DNA of 64,000 nucleotides from G963663775 sp963664255 (GTDB lineage Bacteria > Bacillota > Clostridia > Oscillospirales > Butyricicoccaceae): contig OY760938.1 of NCBI GenBank assembly GCA_963664255.1, positions 1,116,001 through 1,180,000 on the forward strand. Direction: 5' to 3'. Every line of letters begins with the position of its first letter. Position 1 is the stretch's first letter. The position numbers were made by a program, and so were the translations under genes. Below the pieces are notes generated by a model. It worked only from the letters and a program-made list of their open reading frames with translations, had not been told where the DNA came from and did not search any database. Of the stretch, positions 51,828 to 60,306 are shown one piece after another.

Positions 51828-52553
51828 ATGGACATCAACAATTCGGTTTTTAGAACATCTGCTTCTTCGCAAGGTTCGGCCAAGGTTATGCCAGCCGCTG
51901 AAACTGCCCTGCAAACGCCGCAAAATATGCAGCAAACCACGACAGCCGCACAGGACACCTCCCAAACCGCAGCCGATGGCTTTGCCGTTTCGCAAACCGC
52001 GGCAACCTCCAATACTGCGGTTACCTACAGCCGAAAAGAGGCCTCTAAGGGACTGCAAGCCTCAGAGGTACAGGATTTGGTGTCGCAGCAGGCGGACTCC
52101 TACAGTGCCATGGTGTCCGAGATGCTCACAACCCAACTATTCCAGACCAAAAATGCCGATGGTCTTTCCCTTGGCGAGGTGCTTTCCAGCGCATTGGGAA
52201 CCGATGGCACCGCATTAAAAGATGTGCTTTCCTCATTCCAAATTTCGGACGAAGATGCACAAACCGCCGCCGATGCCGTCAGCGAAGATGGGGATTGGGG
52301 GGTTGATGCTGTTGCATCACGCATCATGGATATGGCAGTTGCGCTCTCCGGCGGAGATTCCTCCAAATATGAAGAACTGAAATCTGCTGTGATGCAGGGT
52401 TTTAGCAATGCCGCTTCCAAATGGGGCGTTGACGACATCAGCGATATGCCATCTATCACGAGCGACACCTACACAGAGGTGATGAATCGGTTTGACTACT
52501 TAGAGGCAAACGGCACAATGGATGGCTATGGTGAAAGCAGCGCAGAAGCATAA
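51828..52553 (+). CDS. Hypothetical protein, no signal peptide recognised
   Basis: 241 residues. The first 90 are Ala/Thr/Gln-rich and probably disordered; the rest looks helical, with repeated-looking acidic segments (ALGTDGTALKDVLSSFQISDEDAQTAADAVSEDGDWG) and the end DISDMPSITSDTYTEVMNRFDYLEANG. I do not recognise a domain. AAAGGGTG precedes ATG 51828. Divergent from the DUF134 operon and followed by a strong shared terminator. Confidence 0.6.
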   Translation: MDINNSVFRTSASSQGSAKVMPAAETALQTPQNMQQTTTAAQDTSQTAADGFAVSQTAATSNTAVTYSRKEASKGLQASEVQDLVSQQADSYSAMVSEMLTTQLFQTKNADGLSLGEVLSSALGTDGTALKDVLSSFQISDEDAQTAADAVSEDGDWGVDAVASRIMDMAVALSGGDSSKYEELKSAVMQGFSNAASKWGVDDISDMPSITSDTYTEVMNRFDYLEANGTMDGYGESSAEA

Positions 52554-52581
52554 ATCTATTCATTCAGAGATGCATACCATC

Positions 52582-52622
52582 GAAAAACCCACCCAACCTT
52601 TTACGGTTTGGGTGGGTTTTTC
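52582..52622. terminator. Bidirectional terminator between hypothetical and EutH-like genes
   Basis: GAAAAACCCACCCAA (52582-52596) pairs perfectly with TTGGGTGGGTTTTTC (52608-52622), with A and T runs at the stem ends. The right arm overlaps the last codons of the EutH-like gene. Confidence 0.88.
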
Positions 52623-53686
52623 TTGCGAAACAACACATCTGCCACAACCAACGCCACGATACTACCCCCACCTTTCGTCAGCAAAAAGGCGGATAGCATC
52701 GCAGGGTCCGCTGTGGACACAAATCCCATTTGGCTACCAAACATACTGCAGGCGCATACCATCCATGCCGTATTCAGCACTACCCCGCGCGAGGACATTT
52801 CCTGCATCATCGCAAACACCGGCACGGCACTGGCAGTGGACAGCAAAAAGCCGGTCATATCAAATGGCTTGAGCCGCAGTGCTTCGCTCATCCGCTGCAG
52901 CGGTTTGCGCAGCACCAATTCCAACAGATGAATTGCCGGTAAAATGCCGATTAAGGTCATGGTGACCGTGGTAACCAGTGCAAAAACCTCGTCAATCGGT
53001 GTCAAATTGGGAAGCACCGTCCATCCTGTTAAGATTTGCAGCAACCCAACGCTGTTTCCAACCACGCCCAACGCCAGCACGCCTTTTGCAAAGCCGCAAA
53101 TGCAGCGCAGCACACAGTCCTCCATCCGCAGCAAACCGATTGCGAGCAAGAACGCAAACACGGCGGTCGGCAGCAAGTTCCAAAGCATTGCCCGAATGGA
53201 CAGTCGGGTTACCATACCCCCTAGGATAGCGCCGATGGGCAGGGTCATCAATCCTGCAAGCAGACCCTGCACAAAAAACGGCTGGTTTTCTTTCGATACC
53301 ATGCCAAACCCTACAGGAATGGTAAAGCTCAGCGTGCAGCCAAGGGTAGATGTCAACACAACCCCTACAAACTGCCCCACCGCGCCATCCTCTGCCAGCT
53401 GCATCGCCAAGGGATAGCCGCCCATATCCACACACAGCAGTGCCGCAATTCCAGCAGTGTCGAGCCGCAGAAAATGACAAATCGGCGTAATCATTGGTCG
53501 CAGAACTGCCACCACCACCGGCGCCATCATCATGATGCCTGTCATAGAAAACGCAAGCGTACCCATCAGGCGAAAGCCATCTTCAAATTTCTGCCCTGCA
53601 CCGAATCGATTGCCAAAAATCCAATCCAGTCCGCCGAGCACCGCACCAACAGCGGCAACATATTGTATCAGTGTCTGTATCTGCAT
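52601..53686 (-). CDS. EutH-like ethanolamine-type transporter
   Basis: 361 residues, about ten membrane segments, of the EutH family of ethanolamine transporters. Matching points are KFEDGFRLMGTLAFSMTGIMMMAPV, ALLCVDMGGYPLAMQLA, VGVVLTSTLGCTLSFTIPVGFGM and QGLLAGLMTLPIGAILGGMV. No other eut gene (ammonia lyase, shell proteins) occurs in the window, so ethanolamine itself may not be the substrate; a related amine that feeds the operon next door is possible. Its ATG follows directly on the AEC stop codon. Confidence 0.8.
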   Translation of the reverse strand: MQIQTLIQYVAAVGAVLGGLDWIFGNRFGAGQKFEDGFRLMGTLAFSMTGIMMMAPVVVAVLRPMITPICHFLRLDTAGIAALLCVDMGGYPLAMQLAEDGAVGQFVGVVLTSTLGCTLSFTIPVGFGMVSKENQPFFVQGLLAGLMTLPIGAILGGMVTRLSIRAMLWNLLPTAVFAFLLAIGLLRMEDCVLRCICGFAKGVLALGVVGNSVGLLQILTGWTVLPNLTPIDEVFALVTTVTMTLIGILPAIHLLELVLRKPLQRMSEALRLKPFDMTGFLLSTASAVPVFAMMQEMSSRGVVLNTAWMVCACSMFGSQMGFVSTADPAMLSAFLLTKGGGSIVALVVADVLFRKKNPPKP

Positions 53687-54604
53687 TTACAGTCCCCCCT
53701 GCACCAATAGTATCCACAAAGGAACGGTGATGACCATCAGCAGTGTGGTTTGCACCACGGCACGTGCCGCAAAATCCGGTGCACAATCATATTGTTCTGC
53801 ATAGATGACGCCCAATGAAGCACAGGGCAACCCACTCATCAACACGCAAACCGACCCTGGAACCGTTGGAAACTGCAATGCCCGCACCGCCAGAAACATC
53901 AGCAGTGGCAGCACCAACAGCCGCAGCCCGCTCACCAAATAGCTCCATTTATCCCGCAGCAGCTCCATGGGATGCATCCGTACAAACGAACTGCCAATCA
54001 GCAGCAGGGAAAGCGGCGTGGTCATGTTGCCAATCGCCGTGCAGGCATCCTGCAGCACGGTTGGCAGGGCAAGCGGCGTTAGTACCAACAGCGTTGTAAT
54101 AAACGATGCAATGGTGACAGGTGTCCGCAGCAGTGCTTTCCAGCCCTCTGCACCGCTGCCTGTGATTTTGGCAACCCCCCATGTGAAAAAGGTCAACTGA
54201 TAGCCGATGTTGAAAATCACGGCATAGAGCATGCCTTCAGCACCATACAGCGCATACATGATGGGAAATCCCAAAAACGCCGTGTTGGCATACACCGTTG
54301 TAATGACAAAAATGGTCTTTTGGGCGGATGCAAGCGGTAAAAATCGGCTGATACACAGCAGCAGCACAATGCTCACCGCATAGTACCCCACCGTTGCCGC
54401 CGCACTCAGCCGCAGACCGACCGCAAGCTCTGCCGACAGCGTGACATCCCCCGAAGCCAAAATGGCAAGCGGCAAAATCGCAGAAATCAGCAGTCCGGAC
54501 AACCCTTTTTCCACCACATCGGGCAGTAATCCTCGTTTTTTTACCCAAAACCCAAACAGCATCATCAACATAATTTTGAGCAGCAGTTCCCACAAAGTGC
54601 CCAT
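53687..54604 (-). CDS. AEC-family (auxin efflux carrier type) transporter
   Basis: 305 residues with about ten membrane segments, of the AEC family, which in bacteria includes malonate and other organic-acid carriers. Characteristic are KKRGLLPDVVEKGLSGLLISAILPLAIL, NTAFLGFPIMYALYGAEGMLYAVIFN and late GSVCVLMSGLPCASLGVIYAEQY. AAAGGGGGAG precedes ATG 54604; the upstream frame to 54886 is a shadow of the racemase gene. It lies after the terminator of the catabolic operon and heads a two-gene unit with EutH. Confidence 0.85.
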   Translation of the reverse strand: MGTLWELLLKIMLMMLFGFWVKKRGLLPDVVEKGLSGLLISAILPLAILASGDVTLSAELAVGLRLSAAATVGYYAVSIVLLLCISRFLPLASAQKTIFVITTVYANTAFLGFPIMYALYGAEGMLYAVIFNIGYQLTFFTWGVAKITGSGAEGWKALLRTPVTIASFITTLLVLTPLALPTVLQDACTAIGNMTTPLSLLLIGSSFVRMHPMELLRDKWSYLVSGLRLLVLPLLMFLAVRALQFPTVPGSVCVLMSGLPCASLGVIYAEQYDCAPDFAARAVVQTTLLMVITVPLWILLVQGGL

Positions 54605-54630
54605 CCGTTTCTCCCCCTTTCGATTTTTTG

Positions 54631-54656
54631 AAAAAAGGACGGCACTTCTGCCGTCC
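54631..54656 (-). terminator. Terminator at the end of the catabolic operon
   Basis: On the minus strand GGACGGCA and TGCCGTCC pair around a four-base loop and are followed by TTTTTT, 13 bases after the racemase stop codon. Confidence 0.85.
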
Positions 54657-54668
54657 CTCAATCCGCAT

Positions 54669-55439
54669 TTAAATGTAGCCGCCATATGGCTTTTGTGCCA
54701 CTGCAAGATGCATCCATTTGATGAGCGTGATGAAATCAAACACCGGCAAACCGGTTGCACGCTGTACGTCGACTGCATACGGAGGCATATCGCTGCATTC
54801 CAGCAGAATCGCCCCCATTTCAGGAGATGACTGTTGTGCATCCAACGCCGCTGCGACCACTTCCTGCCGCACCTTTTCGTTGTCAAACGTGCCTCTTCCT
54901 TCCAAAATGCAGGAAAACTGCTCTGCGTGGCGCAAATCCCGCAGGACGAGCCGCTCCCGACTGTTCGTACCGCATGCCGCCAGCAACTTATCTGTGAGTG
55001 AAGAAAGGTCAGCGGTTAAAATGCCGATGTGCTGGCTTGGCCGCAGCAGGGTTTTCACCCAAGGAATCTGCACCAAGCTGGACAGTGCCACAGGAATCTC
55101 CAAGGCGTCTGCCAGCTTCTCCTGATAGTTCCCGAAGAAGCCGCACGCCCCTGTAATGGCACGCACCCCTGCCTTTTCCAGCTTTTTTGCCGCCCGCAAA
55201 ATATCCTCAAAAACATCATCCCCTGCGGCGAACAATCGGTCAATGGTTAAGCCTTCCACCGCCTGCATACAGACGGGAAACGGATACGTTGTGGCATTGA
55301 CCACATTGCCCGGCAGTAAGGGATAATGCACATCATCGATATACAAAATCCCGATGGAGAACCCTGCTGTATTCTGCCCCTTTGGCATGGAGATAACCCC
55401 ACCCCCGCTCGGCGGCAAATATCCATATTCTCTTGCCAT
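54669..55439 (-). CDS. Aspartate/glutamate/hydantoin racemase superfamily protein
   Basis: 256 residues. The two catalytic cysteines expected of cofactor-independent racemases are visible in RAITGACGFFGNYQ (near 100) and ILLECSDMPPYA (near 220). Other features are GFSIGILYIDDVHYPLLPGNV and TAGFSIG at the start. AGAAGGTGA lies before the ATG, which follows the FAD beta-subunit stop by one base. A racemase at the end of an amine/D-amino-acid oxidising operon suggests that both enantiomers of the substrate are used. Maleate isomerase-like activity is an alternative. Confidence 0.8.
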   Translation of the reverse strand: MAREYGYLPPSGGGVISMPKGQNTAGFSIGILYIDDVHYPLLPGNVVNATTYPFPVCMQAVEGLTIDRLFAAGDDVFEDILRAAKKLEKAGVRAITGACGFFGNYQEKLADALEIPVALSSLVQIPWVKTLLRPSQHIGILTADLSSLTDKLLAACGTNSRERLVLRDLRHAEQFSCILEGRGTFDNEKVRQEVVAAALDAQQSSPEMGAILLECSDMPPYAVDVQRATGLPVFDFITLIKWMHLAVAQKPYGGYI

Positions 55440-55440
55440 G

Positions 55441-56619
55441 TTATGCCGTCACCTTCTTTTGAAAGCGTGAGAACTGCAGTTTGGAAATGTCAAAATCCAG
55501 TTCCTCGCCTGCAATCATTTGTGCCATCAGCTTGCCTGTGATGGGGGATAAGCAAATGCCATCGCCCTCATGCCCTGCCGCAATATAATAACCCGGCAGT
55601 TCCTCCACCTCGGAAACAATCGGCAGATGGTCTTCCACAAAGGGACGCACGCCTGCATAAGAACGGATACAGCTGATGTCCCGCAGCACGGGATAGAACC
55701 GCAGACCACGCTCTGCAATGGCTTTCATCGCTTCCACTTCCGAGCGGATGTCAAAGCCACGAAAGCCACGATAGCCGCCGAGCAGAAGATTATTGGCATG
55801 GGTATATTCAATATTGAACGCAACATTGTATTCTTCCACCAAGGGAGAAACATTGCGTTTGAAGTTAATATTGTCAAATTTCGACATCATATAGCCAAAT
55901 TCCAGCACCTTGTGGAACGAAATCTTTTCGCACTTTTCAGAAATCAGATTCATGCCCTTGCGTGGCTGAATCGGAATATCAAGTCCGCTCAGCGCACCGA
56001 TTTCCGGTGCCCAAACGCCGCCGCAGTTGACGATTTTCGCCGTTTTAATCGTGCCTTGGTCGGTGGAAAGCTGAAATCTGTCTTCGATACTTTGAATGGA
56101 ATCGATTTTGCAATAGGTATACGTGGTCAGCCCTAGCTTCTTGCCCTCTTCAGTGAACGCAAAGCAGACCTTATACGGGCTCATCGCCGCATCACCAGGT
56201 GTCCAAATGCCACCCACCATGTCCTTTGCCAAAAACGGTTCCATCTCGCACAGTGTTTTGTTGTCCACCATGCCCATGTCATAGCCATCCGCCGCTTGCT
56301 GTGCAGCATATTGGCTTGCCGCTTCATATTCGGCATCGGTTTCACAAACATACAAGCAGCCTTTGCGGTCAAACTCAAAATCATAGTCGAATTTTTGTGC
56401 CAGCTCTTCATAGTGGGCAATGCTTGCCGCACCCATCATGGTATCCAGTCCCGGCTGTTTGTCACAAATCAGTGCGACTGCATCACAGTGGCTGGAGGAG
56501 CCATGTGCAATATCGCCACGGTCAATCAGCGCAACCTTGAATCCCTTTTCGCAAAGGTGATAGGCAACGGATGAACCGATTGCACCCGCACCAATAACTG
56601 TTACATCAAACATCGCCAT
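55441..56619 (-). CDS. FAD-dependent amine/amino-acid dehydrogenase, beta subunit (second complex)
   Basis: 392 residues, DAO family. FAD motif VIGAGAIGSSVAYHLCEKG; ending YIAAGHEGDGICLSPITGKLMAQMI. The middle has SEVEAMKAIAERGLRFYPVLRDISCIRSYAGVRPFVEDHLPI, typical of sarcosine-oxidase-beta-like and hydroxyproline-dehydrogenase-like subunits. Start is one base from the BFD gene stop. Paralogue of the gene at 7887-9011; the two differ widely, so probably different substrates. The surrounding operon is much richer in catabolic genes. Confidence 0.88.
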   Translation of the reverse strand: MAMFDVTVIGAGAIGSSVAYHLCEKGFKVALIDRGDIAHGSSSHCDAVALICDKQPGLDTMMGAASIAHYEELAQKFDYDFEFDRKGCLYVCETDAEYEAASQYAAQQAADGYDMGMVDNKTLCEMEPFLAKDMVGGIWTPGDAAMSPYKVCFAFTEEGKKLGLTTYTYCKIDSIQSIEDRFQLSTDQGTIKTAKIVNCGGVWAPEIGALSGLDIPIQPRKGMNLISEKCEKISFHKVLEFGYMMSKFDNINFKRNVSPLVEEYNVAFNIEYTHANNLLLGGYRGFRGFDIRSEVEAMKAIAERGLRFYPVLRDISCIRSYAGVRPFVEDHLPIVSEVEELPGYYIAAGHEGDGICLSPITGKLMAQMIAGEELDFDISKLQFSRFQKKVTA

Positions 56620-56904
56620 TTACTCCACCTCCCCATCTGCCAACTCGCCAAAGCTGATGGGACGCACCGGCGGGCGCGGACTGGACGAGCCCACCGCCTC
56701 CAGCGGCAATCCCAATTCACTGCACAAAATCTGCTGTACCATCTTTTCACAGGTGCGGCCTTGACACAGTCCCATCCCTGCACGCACGCGACGCTTGACG
56801 CCTGTGACATCACGCGCACCTTCTGCAATCGCCTGCTTGATTTCCCCCACCGTGATTTCTTCACAGCGGCAGACAATCATGTCCAAATCGTTGAACGCTG
56901 CCAT
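56620..56904 (-). CDS. BFD-like [2Fe-2S] subunit (second complex)
   Basis: 94 residues with CRC (near 13) and CQGRTC (near 49-54), the same arrangement as the gene at 9001-9333. The last residue overlaps the ferredoxin stop by one base. It links the two flavin subunits electronically. Confidence 0.85.
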   Translation of the reverse strand: MAAFNDLDMIVCRCEEITVGEIKQAIAEGARDVTGVKRRVRAGMGLCQGRTCEKMVQQILCSELGLPLEAVGSSSPRPPVRPISFGELADGEVE

Positions 56905-57413
56905 CAGAACGCCCCCCTTTCGATGCCACGCACTTCATCGGCGTATGCTTTCGGAATTTCCACCGTAATTACCGGTGTATGGTCAAAGGTGTCAGGATTC
57001 ATAATCTTGACCACCGTGCCCTGACAGACCACTTTGCCTGCACGATTCACCGCATTCACCGCTGCGCCGACCTCTGGCTGTGGGAAATATTCATATGGAA
57101 AGCCCACGGTTGCCGTGGTTTCGGAATACGCCTTGTTGACGATGAAAATCGCAAGCCCCGGACATTTTGCCACGCACATCCCACATCCTGTGCAGCTGTC
57201 TTCCGTCAGCTGCGGCAAATTGATGATGGGTTCGCCGACACAAATCGCGTGCGCTGGACAGGACGACTCACATGGATTGCAGGGAATTTCCTGCACACAT
57301 TCAATGACGGCAACCGCTCCTGCGGCATACCGTGCCTGACTAGGAACGGCGCGCATCGCCGTAAGTTCTTCATAGGTTAAAAAACCGTTTTTCAAAAGCG
57401 GCATCTTGCACAC
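56904..57413 (-). CDS. 2x[4Fe-4S] ferredoxin subunit, separate in this complex
   Basis: 169 residues. Cluster region one: VIECVQEIPCNPCESSCPAHAICVG; region two: CTGCGMCVAKC. The N-terminal part MPLLKNGFLTYEELTAMRAVPS corresponds to the linker and the C-terminus (VVKIMNPDTFDHTPVITVEIPKAYADEVRGI) to the tail of the fused alpha-ferredoxin chain at 9340-10920. It therefore represents the detached C-terminal third of that protein. Ribosome site GGAGGTGTG precedes the ATG. Confidence 0.88.
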   Translation of the reverse strand: MCKMPLLKNGFLTYEELTAMRAVPSQARYAAGAVAVIECVQEIPCNPCESSCPAHAICVGEPIINLPQLTEDSCTGCGMCVAKCPGLAIFIVNKAYSETTATVGFPYEYFPQPEVGAAVNAVNRAGKVVCQGTVVKIMNPDTFDHTPVITVEIPKAYADEVRGIERGAF

Positions 57414-57419
57414 CTCCTC

Positions 57420-58547
57420 TTAAACCACTGTCGGAACACCGATTTTTTCGGTATATTCCGCTAAAATATCAACCTTCGCCTGCTGGCGGCGTTCACCAAA
57501 CGGGCCCATACGCAATGCCTTGACACGTGCCCAGATTTCATCCTTCGCCGCCGTTGCCGCCTCGTCAGACAGATACCCCAGCGACTGCGCCGCCGAAATA
57601 CCTGCAATACGTCCCTCTTCCAGCGCGGTATTGGCTTCCTCTACCCCTGTGGTATCGCCTGCGATATATACCCCTGCATGGGAGGTTTCCATGTCACGAT
57701 TGTGCAGCGGCACACGTCCCAATGTGGGATGGAAGGTAAATTCACACTTCAGCAGTGCTAACAGTTCGGTGGTAGGCTTCAGTCCTGCACCAATGGCAAC
57801 GGTGTCTGCCTCCAGCGTTTGCTCTGTGCCTGCAATCGGCTGAAATTTTTCATCCAATGCTATAATTTCCACCTGTGAAACACGATTGCCGTCGGAAATG
57901 ACACGCTTGATGGTGTGTCCTGTGTAAATCGGCACGCCTGCGCGTGCAATCTTTGCCGCGTGCACCGCATAGCCGCCCACCTTGGGTGCCGCTTCTACCA
58001 ACGCCACCACATCACAGCCTGCCTGCATCAGTTGATAGGATACAATCAAACCGACGTTGCCGCTGCCGAGCATCACCACTTTTTTGCCGGGTTTCACATG
58101 ATTGACATTGACCATCGTCTGTGCCGCACCTGCACCCACCACGCCCGGTGTTGTCCAGCCCTCAAACCGCACTACATTCTCCGATGCGCCTGTGGCTACG
58201 ATGATTTTTTTGGCATGAACGGTGACAAATTCGCCGGAAGTGCCGTCACTGCCATGGCGAATGCCAACCTTGTTGCCAGGGAATAACCCAATCACCGTGC
58301 TGCCTAGCCAAAGCTCCACGCCCTTTTCCTGCGCTTCTTTCAGCATCATTTCTCCAATGTCCATGCCACGTGTGCCAGAACGATGTGCACTGGAGCCGAA
58401 AAACTTATGAATCTGCTTGAATAGCTGTCCGCCCGGACGCATATTCAAATCCACCAGCAGAACCTGTGCGCCTGCACCCGCCGCTTCAATCGCTGCCGCC
58501 AATCCCGCAGGACCTGCGCCAACAATCACAACTTCACGTTCCAGCAT
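57420..58547 (-). CDS. FAD/NAD(P) oxidoreductase alpha subunit (second complex)
   Basis: 375 residues. VVIVGAGPAGLAAAIEAAGAGAQVLLVD at the start, VVMLGSGNVGLIVSYQLMQAGCDV as NAD site, VYIAGDTTGVEEANTALEEGRIAGI near 290, all as in the flavin part of the fused paralogue. It ends before the ferredoxin region, which follows as its own gene. ATG 58547 starts one base after the gamma stop codon. Confidence 0.9.
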   Translation of the reverse strand: MLEREVVIVGAGPAGLAAAIEAAGAGAQVLLVDLNMRPGGQLFKQIHKFFGSSAHRSGTRGMDIGEMMLKEAQEKGVELWLGSTVIGLFPGNKVGIRHGSDGTSGEFVTVHAKKIIVATGASENVVRFEGWTTPGVVGAGAAQTMVNVNHVKPGKKVVMLGSGNVGLIVSYQLMQAGCDVVALVEAAPKVGGYAVHAAKIARAGVPIYTGHTIKRVISDGNRVSQVEIIALDEKFQPIAGTEQTLEADTVAIGAGLKPTTELLALLKCEFTFHPTLGRVPLHNRDMETSHAGVYIAGDTTGVEEANTALEEGRIAGISAAQSLGYLSDEAATAAKDEIWARVKALRMGPFGERRQQAKVDILAEYTEKIGVPTVV

Positions 58548-58548
58548 G

Positions 58549-58866
58549 CTACACACCTGCCTTTCCCAAGCCATTTTGTGTTTCAATGACCATACCGGCA
58601 CGCACTGGTGTGATGCAGGTGCGCACATTCGGCTTGCCATCTACCACCATGGCACAGTCTGTGCACTGTCCAATGCCGCAGAACAAACCGCGTGCCTCTT
58701 GTTTTTTGACGGTATATCGATTCACGATGATGCCTTTGGCAAGCAATGCCGCCAAAATCGCTTCACCTTCATATGCTTCTATGGTTGTTCCATCGACGGT
58801 GATTTCCACCAGCTTTCCAGTTGGTTTGGTGTCCAAAATCACGTGTTCTTCTACTCTCATGCACAC
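58549..58866 (-). CDS. [2Fe-2S] gamma subunit (second complex)
   Basis: 105 residues with the cluster signature FCGIGQCTDC...VRTC, as in the paralogue at 10917-11240. GTG 58866 is correctly spaced from GGGGGC, but ATG 58860 aligns with the start of the paralogue (MRVEEHVIL / MRITEHPIL); both are possible. Confidence 0.86.
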   Translation of the reverse strand: MCMRVEEHVILDTKPTGKLVEITVDGTTIEAYEGEAILAALLAKGIIVNRYTVKKQEARGLFCGIGQCTDCAMVVDGKPNVRTCITPVRAGMVIETQNGLGKAGV

Positions 58867-58914
58867 TTTTTTCGCCCCCTGCCCTTATATTAGACATACT
58901 ACCCTACTATTTTT

Positions 58915-59295
58915 TTACTGAATATACGCCATAACTTCCATCTCAACCAATGCACCATCTGCCATACCTGCCACCTGCACGCAGCAGCGGGCGGGAAATG
59001 GGTCTGTGAAATAACTGCTGTATACGGCATTCATACCCGGCTTATCTTCTGCATTTGCAATATAAATCGTGCATTTCAGCACCTTTTGCATCGAAGAACC
59101 TGCCGCTTCCAGTACCGCTTTGATATTTTCCATCGTCTGGCGGGTCTGCGCTTCGATGCCGCCTTCTACCAAAGCTCCATCTGCGCCGATGCCAACCTGT
59201 GTTGCAAACACTAGATTTTCAAATTGCAAGCCCTGCACATAAGGTCCTGCCGCAGGTGGACACTTATCGGTCATAATTTCGATTTGCTTTTTCAT
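58915..59295 (-). CDS. RidA/YjgF-family enamine/imine deaminase
   Basis: 126 residues. RidA proteins hydrolyse reactive imines and enamines made by amino-acid and amine oxidising or lyase enzymes. The substrate-binding Arg is in PFPARCCVQVAGMADGALVEMEVMAYI, and the early region reads PPAAGPYVQGLQFENLVFATQVG. AAAGGAGTG precedes ATG 59295. Its place between the dehydrogenase complex and other catabolic genes supports formation of an imine product by that complex. Confidence 0.9.
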   Translation of the reverse strand: MKKQIEIMTDKCPPAAGPYVQGLQFENLVFATQVGIGADGALVEGGIEAQTRQTMENIKAVLEAAGSSMQKVLKCTIYIANAEDKPGMNAVYSSYFTDPFPARCCVQVAGMADGALVEMEVMAYIQ

Positions 59296-59309
59296 GAAAA
59301 TCACTCCTT

Positions 59310-60293
59310 TTAAAACACAATCTCCAGATTTTTATTGACCAGATTGGTCGGTGTTTCTTTTTTAGACAGACGCTGAACCAACTGCTCAAGCGCCAATTTT
59401 CTTCCATTATAGAACGCATCAACGGACATAAATGCCGCGTGCGGAGTGATAACGGTGTTTTCAAGCGCAAACAGGTCGCTCTTCTCGGATGCTTCGTCTG
59501 CAATGACATCCACCGCCGCGCCCATGATTGCACCTGTCTTTAACGCTTCCACCAGTGCGGGTTCATCCACCACGCCGCCGCGTGCGGTGTTGATAAAGAA
59601 TGCACTGTCCTTCATCTTGGCAAACTGCGCTGCACCCATCATCTTGGTGGTGACCTCGTTGAGTGGGCAGTGCATGGACACAAAATCGGAATTTTCCAGC
59701 AGTTCATCCAGTGTTTCTGCTTCTTCTGCGCCATATTCCGCCAAAAATTCCTTGGTCTTGGTGGGAGCATATACCAAAACATTCAGTCCTAGTGCCTTCA
59801 AAATGGGCATCATTGCTTTTGGAATGGAGCCAAAGAACACCATGCCAAAGGTCTTTCCCGTCAAACGATGCAGTTCATATCCCAAAAGCGGATTCCACTG
59901 CCCTGCACGGACACTGCGGTCTAAATAGGTAATCTTGCGGGTTAGGTCAAGCAGCATACCAATGGTATGGGTTGCGACCTCCTCGGTGCAAAATCCTGGG
60001 ATATTCGTGACACATACGCCGTGTTCGGTTGCGGCATCAATGTCCACATTGTTGAAGCCAATGGACTGCAATGCCACGATTTTCAGATTTGGCAGCTTTT
60101 CCATGCGCTCTGCCGTCACTTGGTCATACTCTACAACCAGACCATCTGCTGTCTGCACTGCTTCGGTAAACGCCGTTGCACGTTCCGCATCCTTGATTTC
60201 AATTAACTCTATATCGGCAATGCCCCATTCCTGCAGCAGCTGATTTTCATAATCAAGATTGTCATCGATATTGTAATAGATTACCTTTGCCAT
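59310..60293 (-). CDS. D-isomer-specific 2-hydroxyacid dehydrogenase family, degenerate NAD motif
   Basis: 327 residues. Family catalytic residues are in place: Arg238 (NTARGG), Glu267 and His285 (TPHAAFMS). The usual GxGxxG nucleotide loop reads FFGSIP here (residues 153-158, in KTFGMVFFGSIPKAM): two of three glycines are Phe and Pro. The enzyme may bind cofactor unusually or have lost activity. Family members convert 2-oxo to D-2-hydroxy acids. AAAGGAGGAATCC precedes ATG 60293. Confidence 0.85.
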   Translation of the reverse strand: MAKVIYYNIDDNLDYENQLLQEWGIADIELIEIKDAERATAFTEAVQTADGLVVEYDQVTAERMEKLPNLKIVALQSIGFNNVDIDAATEHGVCVTNIPGFCTEEVATHTIGMLLDLTRKITYLDRSVRAGQWNPLLGYELHRLTGKTFGMVFFGSIPKAMMPILKALGLNVLVYAPTKTKEFLAEYGAEEAETLDELLENSDFVSMHCPLNEVTTKMMGAAQFAKMKDSAFFINTARGGVVDEPALVEALKTGAIMGAAVDVIADEASEKSDLFALENTVITPHAAFMSVDAFYNGRKLALEQLVQRLSKKETPTNLVNKNLEIVF

Positions 60294-60306
60294 GCGGATT
60301 CCTCCT

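Noticed and set aside
53815..54099. Pro/Ala/Thr-rich plus-strand ORFs opposite the AEC and EutH genes
   Set aside because: Typical composition of frames antisense to membrane-protein genes.
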